From contig CAVPDE010000026.1 of assembly GCA_963702565.1 (NCBI GenBank), positions 1 through 64,000 on the forward strand: a DNA stretch of 64,000 bases, read 5' to 3'. A program made the translations under genes and the position numbers. The notes beneath the pieces are model-generated. The model saw only the letters and a program-made list of their open reading frames with translations. It was not told the origin of the DNA and made no database searches. Within the stretch, counting starts at the first letter, position 1. Each line of letters begins with the position of its first letter. Shown here piece after piece: positions 16,315-25,694 of this stretch. This DNA is from CAVPDE01 sp963702565. Lineage in GTDB: Bacteria; Desulfobacterota; DSM-4660; Desulfatiglandales; HGW-15.

Positions 16315-17593
16315 GATTCTGGAAAGGAGAGAGAAGATTCCCTGAACCGTCGAATTCCAGGTGCAGGTCCTCTTCCCCGATAGTCAGGCCGGATTTGCCT
16401 TCCAGATCTGATAGACACCCTTTGGACACCAGCAGGTTTTCCAGTTCCAGGGTATTCTTGATGTGGACCATGCGGAGGTCGTCAAGGCCGTAGGGCCTGA
16501 GCGTCACCAAGGCCGCATCAATGGCTTCCCGGTCATTGGGGTAAGTGAGAGGCACTTTCCCTGCCTCAGGGCAGCAGGCCGTCAGACAGTTGATGGCGGT
16601 GACCTGAAAGTCGATCTTGTCCACGAGGCGCTGGGTCGTGAAGTCGGCCTGGCCGATGCCCACGGCACTGCCTTCGCTGGCTTCGGTCAAGTCACGGACA
16701 AAGATTCGTGTGATTTTAGGCCAAGGCCGCTCTGCTCCATAGGCGCACACATCACGGCCTACCACATTGGGATCTATCCCTTCCCCGCTGATTTCCTTGC
16801 CCATCTCGTCGATGAGCAGCAGATCAATCTCCTCTAGAGGCAGAGTGGCCATAGAGGCACGCGCCTTCTTGAGGAGGTCTACCTCCATGGATTCGATCTC
16901 CGCGGCTGGGGCCATTTTCACCACTGCCGTCTCATGCCTCTGATTTTCGACCAGGCCCACACCGAAGAGAACGCGACAGCGTTTAAGCAGTTCCCTGCCC
17001 GCCGAGCTGATGATCCGGTACTGATCTCGAACCACGGACAGGCGGTGATAGTGTTCGGCTCCGACCTGGTTACCCAGACCGATGGCGATCATCTTGATGA
17101 GGCCGCTCTCTGTGGGGCCGACAAAATTGGTGTGGGGTTTGATCCGGTTGACGAGGACAATGGCGTCAGCCTCCTGGGCCGCCCGGTTCATGAACAGAGG
17201 AATGCCGTCCGCTTCGCCCATGGGCACCACGTCCATGGTCGCCCGCACCGGTGCGCCCGCGCTTTGCTCCGTGATCCCGCGAGCGCTTAACACTTCCACC
17301 TGGCCTTCAGCCGTAGCCCCGCCGTGGGAGCCCATGGCGGGTATGATGAAGGGTTCACACCCGGCCTCCTTCAGCTTCATCACCACGGTGCGCACCACCT
17401 CGGTCAGGCTCGAAATGCCGCGGCTGCCCACGGCGACGGCTACACGCCCTTTACGAGGGAACTCGATCCGGTCTTTCAGGGCTTCCCATTCGCGCTCTGT
17501 CTCAGCCAACACATTCACCGCCGGCATCACGGAGAGGCGCTGGTGGAGCATCCTCATTTTAGGGAGTTCCAGATGCTGAGCCGAGATCTGCAT
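16295..17593 (-). CDS. LarA-like (DUF2088) lactate racemase-family protein
   Basis: A 432-residue homologue of the nickel-pincer racemase LarA. Likely catalytic histidines and the cofactor lysine are in PAMGSHGGAT, RIKPHTNFVGPTESG and LIKMIAIGLG, with a further histidine in AEHYHR. It is divergent from the second LarA-like protein in this window (32591-33895). It is the last gene of a minus-strand run after GlcD- and GlcF-type genes, which suggests racemisation or epimerisation of a 2-hydroxy acid before oxidation. No lactate specificity can be claimed. Confidence 0.8.
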   Translation of the reverse strand: MQISAQHLELPKMRMLHQRLSVMPAVNVLAETEREWEALKDRIEFPRKGRVAVAVGSRGISSLTEVVRTVVMKLKEAGCEPFIIPAMGSHGGATAEGQVEVLSARGITEQSAGAPVRATMDVVPMGEADGIPLFMNRAAQEADAIVLVNRIKPHTNFVGPTESGLIKMIAIGLGNQVGAEHYHRLSVVRDQYRIISSAGRELLKRCRVLFGVGLVENQRHETAVVKMAPAAEIESMEVDLLKKARASMATLPLEEIDLLLIDEMGKEISGEGIDPNVVGRDVCAYGAERPWPKITRIFVRDLTEASEGSAVGIGQADFTTQRLVDKIDFQVTAINCLTACCPEAGKVPLTYPNDREAIDAALVTLRPYGLDDLRMVHIKNTLELENLLVSKGCLSDLEGKSGLTIGEEDLHLEFDGSGNLLSPFQNPTLPSP

Positions 17594-17630
17594 TCACCGC
17601 CTCCTTCCCCAGAGAGTCGCGTGCGTAAAG

Positions 17631-18734
17631 TCACTTGGCTTGCGTCAACAACCGGTTGATGAACTGGGTGATAGTGCAGATATTGAAATTCTGCGCTCTC
17701 ACTTTGGCGTTATTCAGGTTGTGCACGCAGGAATTGCACTCCGTGAGCAGCACCTCGGCGCCGGCCTCCTCGACTTCTTCCAGGCGCTGGCGAGCCATGC
17801 CGATGGAGTTCTTGGCATAGGCGCCCCTGACACCGCCTCCTGCGCCGCAGCAGAGGGCCGTGGCCCGGTTGTGACGCAGCTCGACAAAATCCGGCGCGAT
17901 CTTGCGGATGATCTCTCTGGGTTCCTCATAAATGCCGCAGTGCCTCCCCAGATCGCAGGGATCATGGTAGGCGACCCGCTTGTCCGTCTTCACTTTGAAG
18001 TCCACGTTTTTCAGAAACTGGCTCACGTGAACGACCTCGATTCCCTCGCTCTTGAGCTGCCCATACTGCGGTTTGTTGTTGAACGTTCGTGCGCAGTAGG
18101 GGCATCCGGTGATCACGGTTCTTGCGCCGGTCGCAACAATCCGTTCCATGTTCTTCCCGACCAATTTCTTGTTCATCTCGAAGCCCACATCCTCCAGGAC
18201 CCCGCTGCAGCAGACTTCATCGATGAGCGTATAATCTACGCCCAGGCGGTCCAGGACATCGAGAATCGCACCCGTGGCTTCCTCTTGCCTGTAGGAGCCC
18301 ACGCAGCCGATGAAAAAGACATACCCGGCCTTTTTGTTTCTCTGCCTTTCGAAATCCGCAGGCCCTTCTTCGCCATAGATGTTCGTGTGCGATTGAAGAA
18401 CCTGATTCATTCCCTTGAACGCCGGGTGGCAGGACCCGATGTGAACCATGTCTTTCCTGACCTCTTTGATGATATCAGGAGGATGGACACCCGAGGGGCA
18501 CTGGTTGGCACAGCTCGCACAGGTGGTGCACTGAAAGAGAGTCTCGATCAGCTCGTCTGAAAGCTCGATGGTTCCGTCCAGGATTTCTTTGAGCACCAGC
18601 ATCTTTCCTCTGGCGTTGAAGGCCGGACGTTTGGTCAGGCCGAAGACGGGGCACACCGCCCGGCAGAACCCGCAGCTTGAGCACCTCAGAATCTGATCCC
18701 GAAATTTCTCTGCAAACGGGTATTTGGGTTTCAT
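17631..18734 (-). CDS. GlcF/HdrD-like iron-sulfur protein
   Basis: A 367-residue (Fe-S)-binding protein. The start at 18734 is supported by AAGGAGACCC before ATG and gives MKPKYPFAEKF. Two [4Fe-4S] motifs (CSSCGFCRAVCP and CTTCASCANQCP) are followed by two CCG-type domains (CCSGVLEDVG and ALCCGAGGG). Such proteins take electrons from the GlcD-type flavoprotein encoded just upstream and pass them to quinone or a heterodisulfide-like partner. The pair forms a 2-hydroxy acid dehydrogenase. Confidence 0.9.
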   Translation of the reverse strand: MKPKYPFAEKFRDQILRCSSCGFCRAVCPVFGLTKRPAFNARGKMLVLKEILDGTIELSDELIETLFQCTTCASCANQCPSGVHPPDIIKEVRKDMVHIGSCHPAFKGMNQVLQSHTNIYGEEGPADFERQRNKKAGYVFFIGCVGSYRQEEATGAILDVLDRLGVDYTLIDEVCCSGVLEDVGFEMNKKLVGKNMERIVATGARTVITGCPYCARTFNNKPQYGQLKSEGIEVVHVSQFLKNVDFKVKTDKRVAYHDPCDLGRHCGIYEEPREIIRKIAPDFVELRHNRATALCCGAGGGVRGAYAKNSIGMARQRLEEVEEAGAEVLLTECNSCVHNLNNAKVRAQNFNICTITQFINRLLTQAK

Positions 18735-18830
18735 GGGTCTCCTTCGTCGAAGCGAGGGACAAAGGGACAGAGGCACATAGGCACGAAGCAGAAAAGCCTT
18801 ACCCCCTTTGTCCCTTTGTGCCTTTGTCCC

Positions 18831-20210
18831 CTACTTATCCAAAGCCATTTTGCCAGGGTTCAGAATGTTGTTCTGATCAAAGAGCTTCTTCAACGACTGC
18901 ATCACCCCCATCGCCACCTCATCATGCTCAAAATGCATGAAGGGCGCCTTAGCCAGTCCTATGCCGTGCTCCCCGGTCAGCGTCCCGCCCATCTCGATCA
19001 CCTTTCTGAAGAGCTCCTCCGAGGCTTTTTCCACCCGTTTCACCTCCTCAGGCTTGGTCCCGTCAAAGCTGATCACGGGATGGAGATTCCCGTCGCCCAC
19101 ATGCCCTACCGTCGGGATTTTGAGATCGTATTTCCTGGCAAGATCAGAGATCACCCTAAGCATGTCAGGAACTTTAGAGATAGGCACGGTCAAATCCTCG
19201 ACAAAGAGATTATAATTGATCCGCGCCATAACCCCATACGCCGATTTACGCGCGGTCCAAAGGGCTTCCGCCTCTTTCTGAGTTTCGGCCTTCTTGATAT
19301 CCTTCGCATGGTTCTTCTTGAAGATGTTCATGATTTTCGCCAGCTGGAAGTCATTCTCCTCCTTTGTGTACCCATCGGTTTCGACGACCAGCAGTGCTTC
19401 CACTTCCGGCAGATTCAGGTTGGTGTTCTGGTTAATTGCAACCAGGGTCTGCTGATCCACCACCTCCAGTGCCCTGGGCAGAATACCGGAGCGCATAACC
19501 TCGCCCACAGCCCTGCCGGCATCCTCAAGGACGGCAAAGGTCGCTAAGGCCGTACTGCTGACCGGCGGTTTGGGGTTGATTTTGAGGGTTATCTCCGTGA
19601 ACACACCTAAAGTGCCTTCCGAACCCACGAAGAGCCTTGTCAGATCGTAACCGGAAACGCTTTTCATGCATTGGGAACCCGTGCGCAGGACTTCGCCGTT
19701 GGGAAGAACCACCTCCATGCCAAGGACATAATCCCTGGTTGTGCCGTATTTGGCTCCCCTGATGCCGCCGGCGTTCGTGGCCACGTTCCCGCCCAGGGTA
19801 CACACTGTGCCGCTTGCCGGATCGGGCGGGAAAAGGAATCCGTGGGGTGCGAGAGCCCTCTCAAGATCCGCATACACCACGCCCGGCTGAACAACGGCCA
19901 GGCGGTCTTCGATACGAATGTCAATGATTCTGTTCATACGACCCAGATCCAGGATCATTCCCCCTTGCTGCGGCACGACAAGGCCGGCAAGGGATGTCCC
20001 GGCTCCTCGGGCAATGACAGGGAATTTCTCCTGGTTGGCCAGCTTGAGGATTGCCGAAATCTGTTCCGTAGATGTAGGCCATACAGCCGCGTCCGGCCGA
20101 TGCTTAAATTCGGACGCGTCCTTAGAGTAGGCAATGAGATCGATCAGGCTGTCGGTGAAGTTTTCCGAACCGACGATGTCCTTGAGATGCTGCTTGATTT
20201 CCGGCTTCAT
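18831..20210 (-). CDS. FAD-linked oxidase, GlcD/D-lactate dehydrogenase type
   Basis: A 459-residue flavoprotein of the PCMH-FAD family. The FAD-binding block PVIARGAGTSLAGLVVP, the ALAPHGFLFPPDPAS region and the C-terminal GHVGDGNLHPVI and GGTLTGEHGIG motifs are the GlcD signatures. GGAG 9 bases upstream favours the ATG at 20210 over one at 20225. It oxidises a D-2-hydroxy acid such as glycolate or D-lactate. The GlcF-like gene follows after ~100 bases that hold an imperfect inverted repeat of 'gggacaaagg' units. With the LarA-like gene it forms a hydroxy-acid operon. Confidence 0.9.
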   Translation of the reverse strand: MKPEIKQHLKDIVGSENFTDSLIDLIAYSKDASEFKHRPDAAVWPTSTEQISAILKLANQEKFPVIARGAGTSLAGLVVPQQGGMILDLGRMNRIIDIRIEDRLAVVQPGVVYADLERALAPHGFLFPPDPASGTVCTLGGNVATNAGGIRGAKYGTTRDYVLGMEVVLPNGEVLRTGSQCMKSVSGYDLTRLFVGSEGTLGVFTEITLKINPKPPVSSTALATFAVLEDAGRAVGEVMRSGILPRALEVVDQQTLVAINQNTNLNLPEVEALLVVETDGYTKEENDFQLAKIMNIFKKNHAKDIKKAETQKEAEALWTARKSAYGVMARINYNLFVEDLTVPISKVPDMLRVISDLARKYDLKIPTVGHVGDGNLHPVISFDGTKPEEVKRVEKASEELFRKVIEMGGTLTGEHGIGLAKAPFMHFEHDEVAMGVMQSLKKLFDQNNILNPGKMALDK

Positions 20211-20225
20211 CGTACCATTCTCCAT

Positions 20226-20813
20226 TCATCCAGGCAAAACATCCGGGGGCAGTCCCCCGTGGTAGAAGAGCGGTCTTTCATCAGAGATGCGTTTGGCTTC
20301 TTGAAGTCAAGGGTTATGAGAAGGCCATTTCGGACCCGGACTATAGGTAATTCAGCCCTGTGTGTCAAGCTCGCGTGCTCAGGCTTTGTTGCCGTAGGCT
20401 GATCTCGGATGAGATTGACTCAATGAGGGTCAGCACTACGAATTCCCATTTCGCCGACATCTAGACCTCTGCATCAAGAAGTACTATCCATGCTTTGAGT
20501 TTTTTGCTAATCAGTTGCAAAGCCGCCCAGAGAGGGTCTGAACTTCTGGCCATACTGCGCTTTAAAGGTCGCAGGAGCACAAATTATGGCAGGGAGGATA
20601 GGTGAAAATTGATTGGGTTTTTCCACTGGTTATCTGAAAAGGGATGACGAGGTTCGTCAGATAAACAATCAGTCACGGCATAATGAACGGGTGGGGGCAA
20701 ACCTTGGGATGTGTATATCGTCTGTTGACTGCTCAGATCAGATTAAGGTTGGTGCATACAAGTTCTGATAATTTTCCGTGCATCACTCGACCAACTTCGC
20801 CGACTATAAGCGG
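20226..20813. other. Gene-free stretch
   Basis: About 590 bases between the divergent end of the glcD-like operon and the orphan receiver gene. I see only short unsupported open frames, no tRNA and no strong terminator. It should contain the glcD promoter on the minus strand, but no convincing -35/-10 pair was found. Confidence 0.5.
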
Positions 20814-21320
20814 TCAAAAGTGGTTTCTTGTCATCCTTTCCCAAAACTCCTTTTCTTTGTCTCTCCAATCCGTACCACCAAACCTTTTGTCGAAGAGTCC
20901 TCCTAACCGCTCATACCATTTTATCCATGCACTCTTACTTTCTTCTTTTGCCGCAAGCACATCAGCAACATAGATCGCTATTTCGTGCATCTTATCCTTG
21001 GGTGCAAAATACGAAGCCCCGCTTTTCGCCGAGAGCATAAGGTCCTCCCTCGAAAGCGCATGGGCTGTGAGCATAAGTGCAGGAATCTCTTTTTTGACTG
21101 CGATGTCGAGCAGTGCGTAGCCATCCACACCCATTATATCCAAAATAGCAAGATCATAGGAGTTGGTTTCAAGAAGATTTCTGGCTTCCTCGAAGGAAGC
21201 CACAGCATCGATTTTGCAGACCTGCAATAGAGAGACGAGTGTATCTAGCACATCCTTTTCGTCATCTACAATAAGCAGGCTCTTTCCGCTTATGATTCTT
21301 TCGGCCTGTGATAGGTCCAT
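20814..21320 (-). CDS. Orphan receiver-domain protein with atypical phospho-site loop
   Basis: A 168-residue protein starting at 21320 (GGAG 12 bases upstream; a start at 21362 is also open). Residues ~12-125 form a response-regulator receiver: LLIVDDEKDVLDTL, the aspartate in LAILDIMGVDGYALL, and the threonine in ALMLTAHAL. The usual D-x-x-M-P-x-x-D-G loop is shortened to DIMGVDG. The final ~45 residues are charged and aromatic (WIKWYERLGGLFDKRFGG) with no known output domain. No kinase gene is adjacent. Confidence 0.78.
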   Translation of the reverse strand: MDLSQAERIISGKSLLIVDDEKDVLDTLVSLLQVCKIDAVASFEEARNLLETNSYDLAILDIMGVDGYALLDIAVKKEIPALMLTAHALSREDLMLSAKSGASYFAPKDKMHEIAIYVADVLAAKEESKSAWIKWYERLGGLFDKRFGGTDWRDKEKEFWERMTRNHF

Positions 21321-21362
21321 GTTAGATTTCACTCCTGCATTGCGGCAATAGATGTCGAACAA

Positions 21363-21993
21363 CCACTCTATATAGCGATTTAGAATTGGGTGTCAATTGT
21401 AAATGAAGCTGTCACATGAGCAAAACATCGCAATTCATCCAACGCTTGAGACTTCTTATTTTGGATTCTAGGCCCAGCCATATATTTCACCTGATCGCTA
21501 CCAGTCATCTGGTTTTCGCCTTATCTTTCATCCGATTGAATTCAGCATTCGAGTCGTATTGAGCACAGGTTTGATTTGGATCCGGGCAGTTCTTGCCCTT
21601 CGTGACGCTGGGAGTCAGCAAAACGGATGTTTTGAAAGTATGGATTTTGTGGGATCTCGCAAGAGTTTTGCGGATTGTAGCATGCTTAGGGAATTCAAAA
21701 AGCTACTTGAGATCAGCCGTTGCCAGTATAGATACCTGATCCTACACTCCGGTTGGACTGCGAGATTTCGTCACATCCCTTGAATTTGATCTTTTCAAGC
21801 ATCTTATAGGTCTTTTTTCAGGCTGGCTAAAATCAAGGATACACTGCGCTGAGCCATTCGGCCCAGCCCATGGCAGTGTGCAATGTCGAAGGGCCTGTCG
21901 AAGAGGCGAGAGGACAGTTTATTGTTGAAAGGCACCGTCAGGTTTTCTGACCCGAACCGCGAAGATCTTCATGAACCTGCGAAAAGGGCAGGT
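21363..21993. other. Gene-free stretch
   Basis: About 630 bases between the livF-like gene and the orphan receiver gene. One small plus-strand open frame exists near 21560-21780, but it has no recognisable family and no good ribosome-binding site. A 'gtcgaagggcctgtcgaa' fragment near 21892 resembles the repeat at 46-84. Confidence 0.45.
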
Positions 21994-22728
21994 TCAATCG
22001 GCGCCTCCGCCAAGATAAGCCTTTTTCATCATCGGGTTGTTGAGGAGGTTCTGGGCCGTGTCGGTCAGGACGATGGAACCGGTCTGAAGCACGTAGCCCC
22101 GGTTGGCGATGGAGAGGGCCATGTTGGCGTTTTGTTCCACCACAAAAATCGCGGTCCCTCTCTTGTTCACCTCTTGAATCAGATCGAACTGCCGGTCCAC
22201 CAGAACAGGGGCCAGTCCCATGGACGGCTCGTCCATGAGGAGAATCTTCGGGTTGGAAAGCAGCGCCCTGGCCATGGCAAGCATCTGCTGCTCGCCGCCA
22301 CTGAGAACCACTCCGGGCTTGTGGAGGCGTTCTTTGAGCTGCGGAAAGAGCTCAAGCATCTTTTCAATGTCGGACCTCACCTGGTCGCCGTCCGTCCTCA
22401 GGTAGGCGCCCATCTCCATGTTCTCCAGCACCGTGAGCCTGGGAAAAATCCTTCTGTTCTCCGGAACGATGGCGACCCCTTTGGTTACGATGTGCTTGGT
22501 CGGCTTCCCGTCAATGCGCTCGCCTGCAAGAGTCACAGAGCCCTTCTTGATCCTGCAAACCCCGAGGATGGTCTTCAGGGTGGTGGACTTGCCGGAGGCA
22601 TTGCCTCCGAGAAGGCAGATCAGCTCCCCGTCATAGATCTCCACGTTGATGTCGTAGAGAACCTGAATGGCCCCGTAAAAAGTGTCGACGTTCTTGAGTT
22701 GGAGGATAGGATCTTTTTTCATATTCAC
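21994..22728 (-). CDS. livF: Liv-type ABC transporter ATP-binding protein LivF
   Basis: A 244-residue ATPase. Walker A is GGNASGKSTTLKT, the signature is LSGGEQQMLAMARAL and Walker B is ILLMDEPSMGLAP. The order and spacing match LivF. It is the last gene of the minus-strand liv run, 100 bases after the livM-livG fusion; that gap holds a short 'accgcagagaacgcaaagcacgcagag' repeat. It partners the ATPase half of the fusion protein in the transporter. Confidence 0.93.
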   Translation of the reverse strand: MNMKKDPILQLKNVDTFYGAIQVLYDINVEIYDGELICLLGGNASGKSTTLKTILGVCRIKKGSVTLAGERIDGKPTKHIVTKGVAIVPENRRIFPRLTVLENMEMGAYLRTDGDQVRSDIEKMLELFPQLKERLHKPGVVLSGGEQQMLAMARALLSNPKILLMDEPSMGLAPVLVDRQFDLIQEVNKRGTAIFVVEQNANMALSIANRGYVLQTGSIVLTDTAQNLLNNPMMKKAYLGGGAD

Positions 22729-22828
22729 CGCAGAGAACGCAAAGCACGCAGAGCGTTTATTTGTTTCACCGTCCCCTAGCCCCTCCCATCGAGGGAGGGG
22801 GGAAACAATTCGAAAAGGCGGAAGCCGG

Positions 22829-24697
22829 TTAATGTCTTTTCCGGCCTAGGTAAGCTTCGATAACTTCCTTGTCGTTGGCCACATCCTCGTAGGTTCCTTC
22901 AGCGATCTTCCTGCCATAGTCCAGGGCAATGACCTTGTCCGAGATGTTCCTCACCACATTGAGTTTGTGTTCGATCACGATGATCGTGTACCCATACTGG
23001 TCGCGAAGACGCTTGATGAATTCCGTGATCTCCTCGGTCTCCTGAGGGTTCATGCCGGCAGAGGGTTCGTCGAGCATGAGGAGTTTCGCGTTGGTCGATA
23101 AGGCCCTGGCGATTTCGAGGCGCCTCCGGTTCGCATAGGAGAGGAACATCGCCTGCTGCTCCAAGCGGTAGCCTGTGAGCCTCGCCCCAAAGAGTCTCAG
23201 CACGCCCTTGACCGCCCTGTCTGTCTCTTCTTCCTCCCGCTTGTGCAAGGGCAGGTGAAACAGGATCGGCAAGGGGCCTGCCTGAGTTCGGCAGAATCGT
23301 CCCACTTTGGCATTGTCGAGAACGGACATGGTGCTGAAGAGCCGGAGGTTCTGGAAGGTTCTGGCCACGCCGGCCTTCACCACCTGGTGGGGTTTGAGGC
23401 CCGAGATCTTTCTCCCTTCGTACGCGATGGAGCCGGCGCTGGGAGGGTAAATGCCGGATATCAGGTTGAAGAGGGTTGTCTTGCCGGCCCCGTTAGGGCC
23501 GATAATGCTGAGGATCTCCCTTTCACGAACCTGAAAGCTCAGATTGCTGACCGCCATGATGCCGCCGAAATTCATGGCCAGGTCCCGGATCTCGAGGACC
23601 AGACGATCCCCCTTTGAGAAGGCCTTGGGGCCGGAAGCCTTTTCCCCTCCTTCCTCCTGATAGTACAGGTCCGTGGAAGCCTTGAGCACGCCGGTTTCAT
23701 CTTTGTCAGGCCTTTTCCGCCCTTTTGTGAAAAAGGCGAAGGAGCCCATGATGCCCTCTGGCCTCAAGGCCATCAGCACAATGAGGATCAAGCCGTAGGT
23801 CATCATCCGGTAGGCGCCGTATTCTCTGAGGAACTCCGGCAGGATGGAGAGAAACACCGCCCCCACGATCACGCCCGGCACATTCCCGAGGCCCCCGAGG
23901 ATCACCATGCAGTAGACGATCACGAGCTGGGGAAAATCAAAGTTGTTCGGAAACACCGAGTCCTGGAAAGAGGCGAAAATGGCGCCTGTCCAGCCCGCGA
24001 TAAAAGCGCCCGCCGCAAAAGCCTTGAGCTTCATCCCCGTGGTGTTCACGCCCATGACTTCCGCGGCCAGTTCATCCTCCCGGATCGCCTCCCACCCTCT
24101 CCCGTAACGAGACGTCTTGAGCCGCGAGCACCCGATGATGACGAGGATTGCGGCAATCCAGATCAGGTAGGAATAGGCTACCGGAGAGACGATGGTGAAG
24201 CCGAAGAGGTTGATGGGGTCGAGATTGTAAATTCCGTTCACCCCGCCCGTGATGTTGATCGGCCTGTCCAGGTTCAGGAGCATTAGCCTGAAAATCTGGG
24301 CAAAGGCGAGGGTCACGATGGCGAGATAATCTCCCTTGAGCCTCATGCTGGTGGAGCCAAGGGCAAACCCGATCCCCATGGTCACCAGGGCGGAGAGAGG
24401 CAGAGTCAAGAGAAAGGGCAGGTGAATATCGAACTGGCTGGAAGAGAGAAGAGCGAAAACATAGGCGCCGATGCCGAAAAAAGCGACATAGGCCATGTCC
24501 AGAAGGCCTGCAAAGCCGGCGACCACATTGAGCCCGAGAGCGAGCATGATCCACAGACCGGTCATGCCGTAGATACGGAGCCAGTAATTGTTGGGCATCA
24601 CATGGGGCGCTAAGAGTAGAACGGTCCCGGCTGCGGCGTAAAGGATCAGCCTGTTTCTCTTCACCCAACCCGTCTCTGAAAGGCTTTGCTCCATCAC
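22829..24697 (-). CDS. Fused LivM permease-LivG ATPase
   Basis: A 622-residue protein in which two transporter subunits are joined. Residues ~15-330 are the LivM membrane domain (about nine hydrophobic segments, with NVVAGFAGLLDMAYVAFFG). After a hydrophilic linker, residues ~365-622 are LivG, with Walker A IGPNGAGKTTLFNLISG, signature LSYANRRRLEIARAL and Walker B LLMLDEPSAGMNPQE. The last 246 bases have a near-identical partial copy at 9092-9337. Its start overlaps the livH end by 4 bases. Confidence 0.93.
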   Translation of the reverse strand: MMEQSLSETGWVKRNRLILYAAAGTVLLLAPHVMPNNYWLRIYGMTGLWIMLALGLNVVAGFAGLLDMAYVAFFGIGAYVFALLSSSQFDIHLPFLLTLPLSALVTMGIGFALGSTSMRLKGDYLAIVTLAFAQIFRLMLLNLDRPINITGGVNGIYNLDPINLFGFTIVSPVAYSYLIWIAAILVIIGCSRLKTSRYGRGWEAIREDELAAEVMGVNTTGMKLKAFAAGAFIAGWTGAIFASFQDSVFPNNFDFPQLVIVYCMVILGGLGNVPGVIVGAVFLSILPEFLREYGAYRMMTYGLILIVLMALRPEGIMGSFAFFTKGRKRPDKDETGVLKASTDLYYQEEGGEKASGPKAFSKGDRLVLEIRDLAMNFGGIMAVSNLSFQVREREILSIIGPNGAGKTTLFNLISGIYPPSAGSIAYEGRKISGLKPHQVVKAGVARTFQNLRLFSTMSVLDNAKVGRFCRTQAGPLPILFHLPLHKREEEETDRAVKGVLRLFGARLTGYRLEQQAMFLSYANRRRLEIARALSTNAKLLMLDEPSAGMNPQETEEITEFIKRLRDQYGYTIIVIEHKLNVVRNISDKVIALDYGRKIAEGTYEDVANDKEVIEAYLGRKRH

Positions 24698-25626
24698 ACC
24701 TTTTCCGGGATTTTTTCTCCCATCAGACCCCAGGGTCTGAAGATGAGCACAAGAATGAGCACGACAAAGGCGACGACATCCTTGTAGGTTGCGGGAAAGA
24801 AGGTGGTGGCCAGGGATTCGAGAAGACCGAGGATCAGGCCTCCCAGCATGGCTCCGAAGATATTGCCGATGCCCCCGAGGACTGCGGCAGTGAACCCCTT
24901 GAGCCCGGCCTGGAACCCGACGTAGTAATCGACTTGAGTGAACAGGAGACCCACCAGGGCGCCGGCTGCTCCCCCGAGGGCGGAGCCGATGAAGAACACC
25001 AGGACAATGATCCGGTCCGTGTCAATGCCCATGAAGGCGGCGGCTTCGATATCCTGGGCCGTGGCACGCATCGCTTTTCCCACTTTGGTCTTCTTGACCA
25101 TGACCGTCAAAAGCGCCATGAGCAGGAACGCGACGACAATGACCAGGATCCTCATGAAGGAGATGACCACATCGCCCACATGGATGACGCGCAGACCCTC
25201 AGGGATCAAGGAGGCCACGGCAAAGGAGCGCGCTTTTGCGCCCTGGAAGTTGAGGACCAGATTCTGCAGGAAGATGGAAACCCCCAAAGCGCTGAGAAGC
25301 AGGTTCATTCGAGGGGCTTTCCTGAGCGGCCGGTAAGCGAAACGCTCGACAAGAATGCCCAGGCCCCCCGAGAGCCCCATGGCCATGACGATCATGAAAG
25401 CAATCAGGACGCCGGCGTTCACAAAGGGAACGTTGTTTCCGGTCAGCAGGGCGAGCACCCACCACGCGACAAAGCCGCCGATCATGTAGATCTCGCCGTG
25501 GGCGAAGTTGAGCATGAACAGGATGCCGTAGACCATGGTGTAGCCGATGGCGATGAGGGCATAAACCCCTCCGAGGGTGAGGCCATTGACCAGCTGCTGC
25601 GGCAATTGCTGCAAATAAATGTCCAT
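24694..25626 (-). CDS. livH: Liv-type ABC transporter permease LivH
   Basis: A 310-residue inner-membrane permease with about eight hydrophobic segments. Landmarks are the start MDIYLQQLPQQLVNGLTLGG, YALIAIGYTMVYGILFMLNF, and the conserved cytoplasmic motif MRATAQDIEAAAFMGI followed by LGGIGNIFGAMLGG. A GTG four codons upstream (25638) is an alternative start. It lies behind an intrinsic terminator that follows the binding-protein gene, so it depends on read-through from that gene or on its own promoter. Confidence 0.93.
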   Translation of the reverse strand: MDIYLQQLPQQLVNGLTLGGVYALIAIGYTMVYGILFMLNFAHGEIYMIGGFVAWWVLALLTGNNVPFVNAGVLIAFMIVMAMGLSGGLGILVERFAYRPLRKAPRMNLLLSALGVSIFLQNLVLNFQGAKARSFAVASLIPEGLRVIHVGDVVISFMRILVIVVAFLLMALLTVMVKKTKVGKAMRATAQDIEAAAFMGIDTDRIIVLVFFIGSALGGAAGALVGLLFTQVDYYVGFQAGLKGFTAAVLGGIGNIFGAMLGGLILGLLESLATTFFPATYKDVVAFVVLILVLIFRPWGLMGEKIPEKV

Positions 25627-25646
25627 GAAAAAGACCACAAAAAAAC

Positions 25647-25681
25647 AAAGGTCCTAACCATGAGGAGCGGTTAGGACCTTT
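25647..25681 (-). terminator. Intrinsic terminator between livK-like and livH genes
   Basis: AAAGGTCCTAACC and GGTTAGGACCTTT form a perfect 13-bp stem with a 9-base loop. On the minus strand it is followed by a T-rich run (TTTGTTTTTTT). It sits 14 bases behind the binding-protein gene and ~20 bases before livH. Partial termination here would make binding protein in excess over the membrane parts. Confidence 0.85.
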
Positions 25682-25694
25682 GAAGCGAACATGC

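Noticed and set aside
18757..18831. Inverted 'gggacaaaggcac' units between the glcF- and glcD-like genes as a regulatory hairpin
   Set aside because: The arms are imperfect simple-sequence repeats of a kind found in many intergenic gaps; no specific function is supported.
20683..20973. 96-codon plus-strand frame in the gap before the receiver gene
   Set aside because: No family features, no ribosome-binding site, and it overlaps the receiver gene on the other strand.
21559..21783. 74-codon plus-strand frame between livF and the receiver gene
   Set aside because: Unrecognised, poor start context and irregular composition; not enough to call a gene.
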